From positions 62,001-126,000 of the forward strand of contig AP025582.1 in the NCBI GenBank assembly GCA_022846075.1: DNA of 64,000 nucleotides. Reading direction: 5' to 3'. The stretch comes from Oscillospiraceae bacterium (lineage in GTDB: Bacteria; Bacillota; Clostridia; Oscillospirales; Oscillospiraceae). Positions within the stretch are counted from its first letter, which is position 1. Every line of letters starts with the position of its first letter. Of the stretch, positions 41,323-52,741 are shown piece by piece. The notes beneath the pieces are model-generated. The model searched no databases, had not been told where the DNA came from, and saw only the letters and a program-made list of their open reading frames with translations. The position numbers and the translations under genes were made by a program.

Positions 41323-42840
41323 CTATTTCGCCAGCCAACCGCTGGCCCGGTATTGGAGGGCCTCCGCCAGATGGGGGACCTGGATGGCCTCGCTGTGGTC
41401 CAGGTCGGCGATGGTTCGGGCCACCCGGAGGATGCGGTCATAGCTGCGGGCGGTGAGGCCCATGCGCTCGAAAGCCCCCTTCAAAAGGGCCTGGCAGGGG
41501 GCGTCCAGGGGGCAGAAGGCCTCCAGCTCCCCCCGGCCCATCTGGGCGTTGCAGGGTACGCCCTCCGCCCCGAAGCGGGCGGCCTGGACCGAGCGGGCGG
41601 CATCCACCCGCCCTTTGATGGCGGCGGAGGTCTCCCCCGCCGGTTTTTCCGAGAGGGTATCGAAGTCGGGGGCGTCCACCTCCACCGTCAGGTCCACCCG
41701 GTCCAGCAGAGGGCCGGAGAGCTTGGACTGGTACTTCTCCACGTCCTTGGGCGAACACTTGCACCGGGCGCCGTGGCCGTACCAGCCGCACTTGCAGGGG
41801 TTCATGGCGCACACCAGCATGAACCGGGCGGGGAAACGCTCGCTGCCCCCCGCCCGGGTGATCTGCACCGTCCCCTCCTCCATAGGCTGGCGGAGGACCT
41901 CCAGCACGTCCTTGTGGAATTCCGGCAGCTCGTCCAGGAAAAGGACGCCGTGGTGGGCCAGGGAGATCTCCCCCGGCCGGGGGATGGGGGCGCCGCCCCC
42001 GGCCATGCCCATGGCCGAGATGGTGTGGTGGGGGGCGCGGAAGGGCCGGGCGGTGAGCAGGGGCCGGTCCTTGTCGGTGAGCCCCAGCACCGACCACACG
42101 GCGGTGGCCTCCAACGCCTCCCGCTCCGACAGGCCGGGTAGGATGGAGGGCAGCCTTCTCGCCAGCATGGACTTACCCGAGCCCGGCGGGCCGATCATCA
42201 GCACGTTGTGGCCCCCGGCGGCGGCGATCTCCAGGGCCCGCTTCCCGTTTTCCTGGCCCTTCACCTCCGCGAAGTCCAGGACCTCCTCCCCCTCCGCTCC
42301 CGGGCTCCAGGGCGGGGCCGGGGAGATGGGTGCCTCCCCCGTCAGGTGGGCCACCAGCTGGGAGACGTGGGCCACGGGGTACACCGTCAGCCCCTTGGCC
42401 AGGGTGGCCTCCGCCGCGGCGTCGGCGGGGACGAAGAGGGCCTCGATGCCCGCCGCCTTGGCCGCCAGGGCCATGGGGAGCATCCCCGGCACGCTCCGCA
42501 CTGCCCCGGAGAGGGACAGCTCCCCCAGAAAGGCGGCCTTGGGGGAGACCGGGGGCAGCTGGCCCCCGGCGGAGAGGATGCCCACCAGAATGGGCAGGTC
42601 GTAGACCGTGCCCCCCTTCCGCCGGTCGGCGGGGGCCAGATTCACCGTGATGCGGGAGACGGGAAAGGTGAAGCCGCAGTTCTTCACCGCCGCGCGCACC
42701 CGGTCCCGGGCTTCCTTCACCGCCGTGTCGGGGAGCCCCACGATCTCAAAATTGGGCAGGCCGCCGGAGAGGTCGCACTCGGCGGTGACCTCGTAGCCCT
42801 CCACGCCGCGGAGGCCCAGGGAGCGCACCTGGGTCATCAT
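41323..42840 (-). CDS. comM: YifB/ComM family Mg-chelatase-like AAA+ ATPase
   Basis: A 505-residue protein. The N-terminal domain (1-180) has SLGLRGVEGYEVTAECDLSGGLPNFEIVGLPD and VNLAPADRRKGGTVYDLPIL. The AAA+ core has Walker A MIGPPGSGKSMLARRLP (near 220) and Walker B GVLFLDELPEF. An inserted Zn-type Cys group CAMNPCKCGWYG...CKCSP lies near 365, and a C-terminal lid domain follows (ARSYDRILRVARTIADL). ComM is a hexameric helicase that promotes branch migration in natural transformation. ATG 42840 has AAAGGGGG upstream; the longer frame to 43173 lacks homology and a ribosome site. Confidence 0.93.
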   Translation of the reverse strand: MMTQVRSLGLRGVEGYEVTAECDLSGGLPNFEIVGLPDTAVKEARDRVRAAVKNCGFTFPVSRITVNLAPADRRKGGTVYDLPILVGILSAGGQLPPVSPKAAFLGELSLSGAVRSVPGMLPMALAAKAAGIEALFVPADAAAEATLAKGLTVYPVAHVSQLVAHLTGEAPISPAPPWSPGAEGEEVLDFAEVKGQENGKRALEIAAAGGHNVLMIGPPGSGKSMLARRLPSILPGLSEREALEATAVWSVLGLTDKDRPLLTARPFRAPHHTISAMGMAGGGAPIPRPGEISLAHHGVLFLDELPEFHKDVLEVLRQPMEEGTVQITRAGGSERFPARFMLVCAMNPCKCGWYGHGARCKCSPKDVEKYQSKLSGPLLDRVDLTVEVDAPDFDTLSEKPAGETSAAIKGRVDAARSVQAARFGAEGVPCNAQMGRGELEAFCPLDAPCQALLKGAFERMGLTARSYDRILRVARTIADLDHSEAIQVPHLAEALQYRASGWLAK

Positions 42841-43043
42841 GGAAAAGCCCCCTTTCGTTTTGGGGTTATTGTACCACAGAGGAGGGGAGTTGGCAAAAGA
42901 AATGGATTTTCCCGGAAGGTACACGCCGCTGGGATGGGGACGGCAGGGTGCCGCTATGTAAAAACGGCCGGGTGGTGGGGAGGAGACATGCGGATCGGAC
43001 AAGACACAAAAAGAATGAAAATCAAGTAAATCAAGTTGAAAAA

Positions 43044-43071
43044 TTGACTCCAATAAAACGAAGCGTATAAT
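43044..43071 (+). promoter_or_regulatory. Promoter of small signal-anchored protein
   Basis: TTGACT (43044-43049), a 16-bp spacer, TATAAT (43066-43071), 56 bp before the ATG. Confidence 0.78.
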
Positions 43072-43126
43072 AAAGGTGTGAAATAAAAGTTTCGCTGTGA
43101 AATTACAGTTGAGGAGAGGAGTTTGT

Positions 43127-43645
43127 ATGAAAGCCAAACGTTCGGCTGTTATTTTGTTGCTTTCTGGTGTCATATTAGTCCTCTTTACAAATCATTATCT
43201 TCCGAAAAAGCCTCCTGACCCTTTTGCCGAGCTTTGCGCAAGCAGCAGCGATGATTTGCCCATGGGATTCATTCGAAATTTTCAAGACGCCGGCGGCGGT
43301 TACTACTTTGTGTTTGATGATTTGGCCGATCGACTGAAAAATTTTTTAGATCACCCGCCAGCCGATAATCAACAAGACGAAGCAAAAAAGGCCGCAGATC
43401 CCAAATGGAGCTTTGAAATCATCCTAACCGGTGCTTCCGGTTCCGATTTGCAGCAATACCATTTTTCTGTGCTGGAGAATGAGATCAATTATAGAGTATT
43501 GATTTCATCAGATTGGATTTCAATCAACGGGGTGCTTTACAAAATTTATTATGCTGCTGATCTGGAAGAAGGTTGTGCCAGGTGGTGGGCTTATTACAAA
43601 GATCATCAAGATGAATTGATCTGTGAGTACGTTTTCCTGACATGA
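43127..43645 (+). CDS. Hypothetical signal-anchored protein
   Basis: A 172-residue protein I do not recognise. Residues 1-25 are a basic start and one hydrophobic segment (SAVILLLSGVILVLF), giving a signal anchor or signal peptide without a lipobox. The rest is soluble, with SFEIILTGASGSDLQQYHFSV and a Trp/Tyr-rich end (CARWWAYYKDHQDELICEYVFL). Composition is less GC-rich than its neighbours, and it has its own consensus promoter and terminator, so it may be an acquired single-gene unit. ATG 43127 follows GAGGAGAGGAG. Confidence 0.7.
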   Translation: MKAKRSAVILLLSGVILVLFTNHYLPKKPPDPFAELCASSSDDLPMGFIRNFQDAGGGYYFVFDDLADRLKNFLDHPPADNQQDEAKKAADPKWSFEIILTGASGSDLQQYHFSVLENEINYRVLISSDWISINGVLYKIYYAADLEEGCARWWAYYKDHQDELICEYVFLT

Positions 43646-43701
43646 CACGCACGGGAACAGAGGGACGGCCCTTCCGTCTGGCGCCCCTCCCCCTAATCAG
43701 G

Positions 43702-43743
43702 AGGCCCCCCGGCGGCGCAGAGCGCCGCCGGGGGCCTTTTTCC
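43702..43743 (+). terminator. Intrinsic terminator
   Basis: A GC stem of about 14 bp (CCCCCGGCGGCG with CGCCGCCGGGGG, one bulged C) and a TTTTT tail. Confidence 0.9.
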
Positions 43744-43854
43744 CTCAGCCGCCGACATGGGATGTCTACTATATAAACGCCTAGTCTACCAACAAAACGC
43801 CCAAAAGGAACTCTCAACAGGTGATAAACAAAGGGGTTTAAAAAATCCTTACTT

Positions 43855-43934
43855 TTTCCATTTTGAGAGAAACAGGTGCACTTTCCACAAAAAAATGTCC
43901 CGAGAATGGAAAGAGGCTGTTTACAAAATGGAAA
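43855..43934. promoter_or_regulatory. 11-bp inverted repeat at PFOR promoter
   Basis: TTTCCATTTTG (43855-43865) and CAAAATGGAAA (43924-43934), the second lying in the promoter spacer. It might be an operator or looping site; the regulator is unknown. Confidence 0.35.
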
Positions 43935-43948
43935 GCAGGTGATAGAAT
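43920..43948 (+). promoter_or_regulatory. Promoter of PFOR gene
   Basis: TTTACA (43920-43925), a 17-bp spacer, TAGAAT (43943-43948); leader of about 60 nt. Confidence 0.65.
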
Positions 43949-44013
43949 AAGGACGCTGCGTAACAACCGATTCAATTTTTTCCGTGAAATACCTGAAGGA
44001 GGAATCGTTCAAA

Positions 44014-47691
<3,678 letters not shown>

Positions 47692-47706
47692 GATCAATGC
47701 CCGTTG

Positions 47707-47741
47707 GGAGCGCCCCGTCAAAGACGGGGCGCTCCTTTTTT
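47707..47741 (+). terminator. Terminator after PFOR
   Basis: A 13-bp stem GGAGCGCCCCGTC (47707-47719 with 47723-47735), AAA loop and TTTTTT. Confidence 0.94.
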
Positions 47742-47838
47742 GGCAAAACGGGCGGCGGTCTCCGTCCGGCCCCGTATAACCCCCGGCATATTTGTCCACA
47801 CTTTCCATACAATGGTTTTAGAAAGGAAGGTGGCGCGT

Positions 47839-48117
47839 ATGCCGCAACGTTGGAAGCTGCCCTGGCGGCGGGAGACGCCGGACCGGGGAATGGAGGACAG
47901 GCAGACCTTGGAGGAGAGCCTGGAACACACCCGGGTGCTCCTGGCCCAGGCCTATGCCGGATTCAACTACGCCGCCGATGGGGAGCTGGTGGAATCCTAC
48001 GTCTACGAGATCCAGGCCCTTCAGACCCGGTACTCCTACCTCCTCCGGCAGCGCAAGGCCCTGGAGGTCCCGGCGGCCCTCCAGGGGGCCGTCCAACCCG
48101 CCCTGCCCGCGGTGTGA
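47839..48117 (+). CDS. DUF2508 family protein (YaaL-like)
   Basis: A 92-residue soluble, mostly helical protein: EDRQTLEESLEHTRVLLAQAYAGFNYAADGELVESYVYEIQALQTRYSYLLR. This is the pattern of DUF2508 (YaaL in Bacillus), which precedes bofA in many spore formers, as here. Function is unknown. ATG 47839 follows AAAGGAAGG. Confidence 0.85.
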   Translation: MPQRWKLPWRRETPDRGMEDRQTLEESLEHTRVLLAQAYAGFNYAADGELVESYVYEIQALQTRYSYLLRQRKALEVPAALQGAVQPALPAV

Positions 48118-48119
48118 AG

Positions 48120-48386
48120 ATGGAGCTGGTGATGGAGAGCCTGCCCTGGCTGCTGGGGAGTTTGGCCATCGTGGTGGCTCTGGCCCTTCTGCGGCGGCCT
48201 TTGAGTGGGCTGCTGCGGCTCCTGGCCCGGACGGGGGTGGGGCTGGCCTGCCTGTCCCTCTTTGCCCCCGTGGGGGCCTTCCTGGGGGCCGGGCTGGGGG
48301 TAAACCTCCTCAACGCCCTGGTGCTGGGGGTGCTGGGGGCGCCGGGCTTCGGGCTGCTGCTCATGCTCCGCTGGGTGCTGCGGTGA
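48120..48386 (+). CDS. bofA: BofA family protein (pro-sigma-K processing inhibitor)
   Basis: An 88-residue protein with two or three hydrophobic segments and the family pattern LLRLLARTGVGLACLSLFAPVGAFLGAGLGVNLLNALVLGVLGAPGFGLLLMLRWVL. In Bacillus BofA holds the SpoIVFB protease inactive in the outer forespore membrane. Its position directly after a DUF2508 gene (start two bases past that stop) matches the conserved pair and supports a spore-forming host. Confidence 0.88.
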   Translation: MELVMESLPWLLGSLAIVVALALLRRPLSGLLRLLARTGVGLACLSLFAPVGAFLGAGLGVNLLNALVLGVLGAPGFGLLLMLRWVLR

Positions 48387-48392
48387 AGGCAT

Positions 48393-48429
48393 AAAAGAAG
48401 GCCGGACCTAAAAGGTCCGGCCTTCTTTT
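48393..48429. terminator. Bidirectional terminator between bofA and feo operon
   Basis: A 17-bp stem AAAAGAAGGCCGGACCT and complement, with A- and T-rich ends. Confidence 0.94.
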
Positions 48430-48443
48430 GCTGCTGCCGATCT

Positions 48444-48617
48444 CTATTTCCCTGATTGGCCCGCCCCGGCGGCGGAGCAGCCGCAGCCGCAGCTGGAACA
48501 GCTCCCCCCGCAGGAGCAGCCGCCCTTGCCCTGGCGCTTGTTGTGGATGCCCCGGGCGACAATGGCCGCAAAGAGGACAAAAATGATGAGGCCGATGAGA
48601 ATGGTAGGCGCGTTCAT
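48444..48617 (-). CDS. FeoB-associated Cys-rich membrane protein
   Basis: A 57-residue peptide: one membrane segment (PTILIGLIIFVLFAAIVARGI) followed by a basic stretch and a Cys cluster GGCSCGGSCSSCGCGCS. This is the FeoB-associated Cys-rich family, found at the end of feo operons; it may bind iron or assist FeoB. TAAGGAGG lies before ATG 48617. It starts 13 bp after feoB. Confidence 0.92.
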   Translation of the reverse strand: MNAPTILIGLIIFVLFAAIVARGIHNKRQGKGGCSCGGSCSSCGCGCSAAGAGQSGK

Positions 48618-48630
48618 AGGGGATACCTCC

Positions 48631-50994
48631 TTATTTGGCCGTGGCGGCGGCCACGGAGCTGATGGAAAGGTGGTTCTCGTCATACCGGTTCCTGCGGGCC
48701 AGCAGATAGATCAGGCCGGCCAGGCAGAGCACGGCGGCGACGGTGCCGGCGCCGAAGGCCACCTCGCCCAGAATGAGACCGCCCAGCTGGTAAATGATAA
48801 GGGAGGCTACATAGGCGAAGCCGCACATATAGCCGATGGCGGCCAAGGTCCACTTGGTGTTGTTCATCTCCCGCTTGATGGCGCCCATGGCGGCGAAGCA
48901 GGGGGCGCACAGCAGGTTGAAGATCATGAAGGAATAGGCGGAGAGGGCGGTGTAGGCCATGGCGATCTGGGCGCTCAGGTTCCCCGGATAGAGGACGCCG
49001 AAGGTGGAGACCACCTCCTCCTTGGCGATGAGGCCGGTAATGGTGGCCACGGCGGCCTGCCAGCTGCCGAAGCCCAGGGGGACGAAGAGGAAGGCAATGG
49101 CAGAGCCCACAGCGGCCAGCAGGGAGTGATTGTTGTCCTCCACCAGGCCGAAGGCGCCGTCCACGAAGCCGAAGCCCTGGAGGAACCAGAGGATGATGGA
49201 GGAAACCAGGATGATGGTGCCCGCCCGCTTGATGAAGGACCAGCCCCGCTCCCAGGTGGAGCGCAGGACGTTGGAGGCGGCGGGCACGTGGTAGGCGGGC
49301 AGCTCCATGACGAAGGGGGCCGGGTCACCGGAAAAGGCCTTCAGCTTTTTGAGCATGATGCCGGAGATAATAATGGCGGCCACGCCGATGAAGTAGGCGG
49401 AGGTGGCCACCAGGCCGCTGCCCCCGAACAGCGCCCCGGCGAAGAGAGCGATGATGGGCATTTTCGCCCCGCAGGGGATGAAACAGGTGGTCATGATGGT
49501 CATGCGCCGGTCCCGTTCGTTTTCAATGGTGCGGGAGGCCATGACGCCGGGGACGCCGCAGCCGGTGCCCACCAGCATGGGGATAAAGGACTTGCCCGAG
49601 AGGCCGAACTTGCGGAAGATCCGGTCCATGATGAAGGCCACCCGGGCCATATAGCCCACGTCCTCCAGGATGGAGAGCATGAGGAAGAGGACCAGCATTT
49701 GGGGTACGAAGCCCAGCACGGCCCCCACGCCGCCGATGATGCCGTCCACGATGAGGCCCTGGAGCCAGCCGGCCACCTGGAGATTCTCCAGCCAGCCGCC
49801 CACCACCACGGGGATGCCGTTCACCCAGGCGCCGTAGTCGGCGGGGTCGGGCTCGGTTACCGTAAGGGCCTGGGCGTAGGCCTCCGCCGTCACGGCCTCA
49901 GCGGTGGTCTCGCCGGTCTCGTCGTCGTAAAAATAGACCTCAGCGTCGCCGTTTTCGTAGCCGGCGATCATGGCCTGGGCCTCCTCATAGGCCCCGGCGG
50001 CGTCCTCATAGCCGGCGCCGCCGGAGAGGAACCAGCCGTCTCCGAAGAGGCCGTCGTTGGTCCAGTCGGTGGCCCAGGTGCCCACAGTGCCGATGGCGAT
50101 GTAGTAGACCAGGAACATGACCGCCACGAAGATGGGCAGGGCCAGGACCCGGTTGGTCACCACCCGGTCGATCTTGTCGGAGGCGGACAGGCTGTGTTTG
50201 GGGGCCTTTTTCCGCACCGCCCGGTCCACCACGCCGTTGATGTAGGAATAGCGCTGGTTGGTGATGATGCTCTCGGCGTCGTCGTCCAGCTCCCGTTCGC
50301 AGTCGGCGATATGCTCTTCCAGGTGGGCCTTCAAATCGGCGGGCAGGCCCAGCCCGGCCATGACCTTCTCGTCCCGCTCAAAGACCTTGATGGCGTACCA
50401 GCGGAGATACCGGGGGTCCACTTGGCCCTCGATGGATTCCTCGATGTGGGCGATGGCGTGCTCCACGCTGCCGGTAAAGACGTGGGGAAGGTCGCCGTGG
50501 GTCTTGTTCCGGGCCAGGGCCAAGGCCTGCTCCGCGGCCTCCATGCCCCCCTCGCCTTTCAGCGCGGACATGGACACCACCGCGCAGCCCAGGGCATCCC
50601 CAAGCTTTTTCAGGTCGATCTGGTCGCCGTTTTTGCGCACCAGGTCGATCATGTTTACCGCCACCACCACGGGGAGGCCCAGCTCGATGAGCTGGGTGGT
50701 GAGGTAGAGGTTGCGCTCGATGTTGGTGCCGTCCACGATGTTGAGGATGGCGTCGGGCTTCTCCCCCACCAGATAGCTCCGGGCCACCACCTCCTCCAGG
50801 GTGTAGGGGGACAGGGAGTAGATGCCGGGCAGGTCCTGAATGACCACGTCCTTGTGGCCCTTGAGCCTGCCCTCCTTCTTCTCCACCGTCACGCCGGGCC
50901 AGTTGCCCACGTATTGGCTGGAGCCGGTCAGGGCGTTGAACAGCGTGGTTTTGCCGCAGTTCGGGTTGCCCGCCAGCGCGATCTTGATTTCCAT
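48631..50994 (-). CDS. feoB: Ferrous iron transporter FeoB
   Basis: A 787-residue protein. The N-terminal G domain has ALAGNPNCGKTTLFNALTG (G1), GVTVEKKEG, DLPGIYSL (G3) and NMIDL (G4), then a helical GDI domain to about 260. The membrane part carries two Gate regions with the conserved GTGCGVPGVMASRT and CFIPCGAKMPIIALFA Cys motifs. An insertion of about 100 residues (PADYGAWVNGIPVVV and acidic segments) lies after the first membrane segment. It imports Fe2+, important for an anaerobe rich in iron-sulfur proteins. The operon is under DtxR-like palindromes. Confidence 0.96.
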   Translation of the reverse strand: MEIKIALAGNPNCGKTTLFNALTGSSQYVGNWPGVTVEKKEGRLKGHKDVVIQDLPGIYSLSPYTLEEVVARSYLVGEKPDAILNIVDGTNIERNLYLTTQLIELGLPVVVAVNMIDLVRKNGDQIDLKKLGDALGCAVVSMSALKGEGGMEAAEQALALARNKTHGDLPHVFTGSVEHAIAHIEESIEGQVDPRYLRWYAIKVFERDEKVMAGLGLPADLKAHLEEHIADCERELDDDAESIITNQRYSYINGVVDRAVRKKAPKHSLSASDKIDRVVTNRVLALPIFVAVMFLVYYIAIGTVGTWATDWTNDGLFGDGWFLSGGAGYEDAAGAYEEAQAMIAGYENGDAEVYFYDDETGETTAEAVTAEAYAQALTVTEPDPADYGAWVNGIPVVVGGWLENLQVAGWLQGLIVDGIIGGVGAVLGFVPQMLVLFLMLSILEDVGYMARVAFIMDRIFRKFGLSGKSFIPMLVGTGCGVPGVMASRTIENERDRRMTIMTTCFIPCGAKMPIIALFAGALFGGSGLVATSAYFIGVAAIIISGIMLKKLKAFSGDPAPFVMELPAYHVPAASNVLRSTWERGWSFIKRAGTIILVSSIILWFLQGFGFVDGAFGLVEDNNHSLLAAVGSAIAFLFVPLGFGSWQAAVATITGLIAKEEVVSTFGVLYPGNLSAQIAMAYTALSAYSFMIFNLLCAPCFAAMGAIKREMNNTKWTLAAIGYMCGFAYVASLIIYQLGGLILGEVAFGAGTVAAVLCLAGLIYLLARRNRYDENHLSISSVAAATAK

Positions 50995-51017
50995 GGTCGG
51001 TCTCCTCTCTACTTGAA

Positions 51018-51031
51018 TTAGCTTTCGCTAA
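51018..51031. promoter_or_regulatory. DtxR/IdeR-like palindrome before feoB
   Basis: TTAGCTTTCGCTAA (minus strand GTTAGCGAAAGCTAAT at 51032-51017) lies 24 bp upstream of the feoB start and shares half-sites with the two palindromes upstream of the feoA genes. Confidence 0.55.
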
Positions 51032-51078
51032 CTCTTTTGCTGAAAACAGGCGGCGCCGGGCAGCGCCGCCGCGGGGGC

Positions 51079-51300
51079 TCAGGCGATCTCGATCATCTCG
51101 GCGTCCGCCCTGCGGACGGAGAGCTCATAGCCCCGGACGCTCAGCTCCATGGGGTCCCCCAGAGGGGCCACCTTGCGCACGTGCAGGTCCACCCCCTTGG
51201 TGATGCCCATATCCATGATACGGCGCTTCACCGCGCCCTCGCCGTGGAGCTTCACCACGGTGACGGTATCCCCCACCTTGGCTTCTCGCAGTGTTCTCAT
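51079..51300 (-). CDS. feoA: FeoA family protein (second copy)
   Basis: A 73-residue SH3-like FeoA: RTLREAKVGDTVTVVKLHGEGAVKRRIMDMGITKGVDLHVRKVAPLGDPMELSVRGYELSVRRADAEMIEI. It shows the MDMGITKG and GDPMEL family motifs. FeoA supports FeoB function. ATG 51300 has AGGAGG 9 bp upstream. It lies 22 bp after the other FeoA gene. Confidence 0.93.
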   Translation of the reverse strand: MRTLREAKVGDTVTVVKLHGEGAVKRRIMDMGITKGVDLHVRKVAPLGDPMELSVRGYELSVRRADAEMIEIA

Positions 51301-51322
51301 GCTCCTTCCTCCTCTCACACAC

Positions 51323-51535
51323 TCAGATCATGATCCGGCTGGCCAGGGTCTTGTCCAGGGCCACCCGGCTGTCCTTCACTTGCAGGATCAGGTTCCCGGC
51401 CAGCTCGCTGACCACCGTGACCATGCCGTCCACCACGAAACCCAGCTCGGCCAAATGCTGGCGGATCTCGTCCTTTCCGGTGACCTTGCGGATGACCACG
51501 GTCTCCCCGGGCTTTGCCAACGTCAGCGGCATCAT
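51323..51535 (-). CDS. feoA: FeoA family protein (first copy)
   Basis: A 70-residue FeoA domain starting MMPLTLAKPGETVVIRKVTGK, with AELGFVVDGMVTVVSELAGNLILQVKDSRVALDKTLASRI. First gene of the iron operon: feoA-feoA-feoB-Cys-rich peptide. AGGAGGTAGG precedes ATG 51535. Two divergent FeoA copies are common in Clostridia. Confidence 0.92.
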   Translation of the reverse strand: MMPLTLAKPGETVVIRKVTGKDEIRQHLAELGFVVDGMVTVVSELAGNLILQVKDSRVALDKTLASRIMI

Positions 51536-51565
51536 CCTACCTCCTCCTCGTATCCCCTTCTGAGA

Positions 51566-51619
51566 GTTAGCTAAAACTAACACATGGGGCAAAACACGGG
51601 GTTAGCGATTACTAACCCC
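51566..51619. promoter_or_regulatory. Two DtxR/IdeR-like palindromes upstream of feo operon
   Basis: GTTAGCTAAAACTAAC (51566-51581) and GGGGTTAG-N6-CTAACCCC (51598-51619) share the half-site GTTAG/CTAAC, 35 bp apart. Both lie just downstream of the predicted -10 box, where a bound iron-sensing repressor would block transcription. A further half-site GCTAACC lies at 51644-51650 in the promoter spacer. Confidence 0.65.
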
Positions 51620-51632
51620 TGGACTGTGTATG

Positions 51633-51661
51633 AGTTTACATCAGCTAACCGCATTTGTCAA
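51633..51661 (-). promoter_or_regulatory. Promoter of feo operon
   Basis: Minus strand: consensus TTGACA (51661-51656), a 17-bp spacer, TAAACT (51638-51633). Confidence 0.78.
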
Positions 51662-51711
51662 GACTGATTTTGCAAAAAATTCCCTGCTTCGGACGGGCCC
51701 CCGGAGGCTAT

Positions 51712-52503
51712 TTACCCGAGGGCCACGTCCAGAATCATCATCAGGAGAAAGCCGGCCATCACCGAGAGGGTCCCCATATGGGAGTGCTCCCCCAGGTGGG
51801 CCTCCGGGACCAGCTCCTCCACCACCACATAGAGCATGGCGCCCGCGGCAAAGGAGAGGAGCCAGGGCATGAAGGGGGCTAGGAAGCCGGAGAGAAGGAC
51901 CATAAGGATGCCGAAAACGGGCTCCACGATGCCGGAGAGGGAGCCCCGGAGGAAGGCCCGTCCGGCGGACAGCCCCTCCTGCCGCAGTGGGAGGGAGACG
52001 GCGGCCCCCTCGGGGAAGTTCTGGATGCCGATGCCGAGGGCCAGGGTCAGGGCGGCGGTGTAGCCGGCGGCGTCGCCGTGCTGGGCGGCCAGGGCGAAGG
52101 AGAGGCCCACCGCCATCCCCTCGGGGATGTTGTGCAGGGTGACGGCCAGCACCAGCAGGGTGGTCCGGCGGCAGGAGGTGGACAGGCCCTCCGGCCGGTC
52201 GGCCCCGGCGTGGAGGTGGGGCATGAGGCTGTCCAGCAGCAGCAGGAACCCCACGCCCAGCAGGAAGCCGCCCGCCGCGGGGATCCAGCCTACCTTCCCG
52301 GCGGCCTCTGCCTCCTCGATGGCGGGGATGAGAAGGCTCCACACCGAGGCGGCGATCATCACCCCGGCGGCGAAGCCCAGAAAGACCCGCTGAAAATTCA
52401 GATTGACCGTCTTGCGGAAGAAAAAGACCAGGGCCGCCCCCAGAGTGGTCATGAGGAAGGTGAAGCCGGTGCCTCCGGCGGCCCAGAGCAGCGCTTGTGA
52501 CAT
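51712..52503 (-). CDS. ZIP family divalent metal transporter (ZupT-like)
   Basis: A 263-residue, eight-segment membrane protein. The metal-binding motifs are in segments 4 and 5: TLHNIPEGMAVGLSFA and GIQNFPEGAAVSLPL, plus SLSGIVEPVFG. It would import zinc, iron or manganese. ATG 52503 has AGAAAGGA at 10 bp; the ATG at 52512 would overlap the ribosome site. It lies upstream of the feo genes on the same strand but has a separate start region. Confidence 0.92.
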   Translation of the reverse strand: MSQALLWAAGGTGFTFLMTTLGAALVFFFRKTVNLNFQRVFLGFAAGVMIAASVWSLLIPAIEEAEAAGKVGWIPAAGGFLLGVGFLLLLDSLMPHLHAGADRPEGLSTSCRRTTLLVLAVTLHNIPEGMAVGLSFALAAQHGDAAGYTAALTLALGIGIQNFPEGAAVSLPLRQEGLSAGRAFLRGSLSGIVEPVFGILMVLLSGFLAPFMPWLLSFAAGAMLYVVVEELVPEAHLGEHSHMGTLSVMAGFLLMMILDVALG

Positions 52504-52689
52504 TTGGATCATTCCTTTCTAAGCCCGGGACGGGCGCGGCGGGGATGGAAAGGGGTTCCCCGCCGAACGGACCAAGCCTACCACGCCGGCGGCCCTTGTG
52601 TCAATGCCTTAGTATTCCCGGCGGCTCCTCTTTCCTCGCCGCAAAAAGAGAAAATCATAGTTTCGATGGGCGGTTTAACCCAACTGCGG

Positions 52690-52737
52690 CCGCAAAAACG
52701 CGCCTGGAATCATCCGATTTCAGGCGCGTTTTTGCGG
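52690..52737 (-). terminator. Terminator after LysR gene
   Basis: A 17-bp stem CCGCAAAAACGCGCCTG (52690-52706 with 52721-52737), whose arms contain the T-run themselves; active mainly for the minus-strand LysR transcript. Confidence 0.8.
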
Positions 52738-52741
52738 ATTT

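Larger units (their letters stand above)
43646..44013. other. Intergenic region before PFOR
   Basis: No gene is seen in these 368 bp. It holds a terminator, an AT-rich stretch (43790-43960) with an 11-bp inverted repeat, and the PFOR promoter. Confidence 0.7.
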
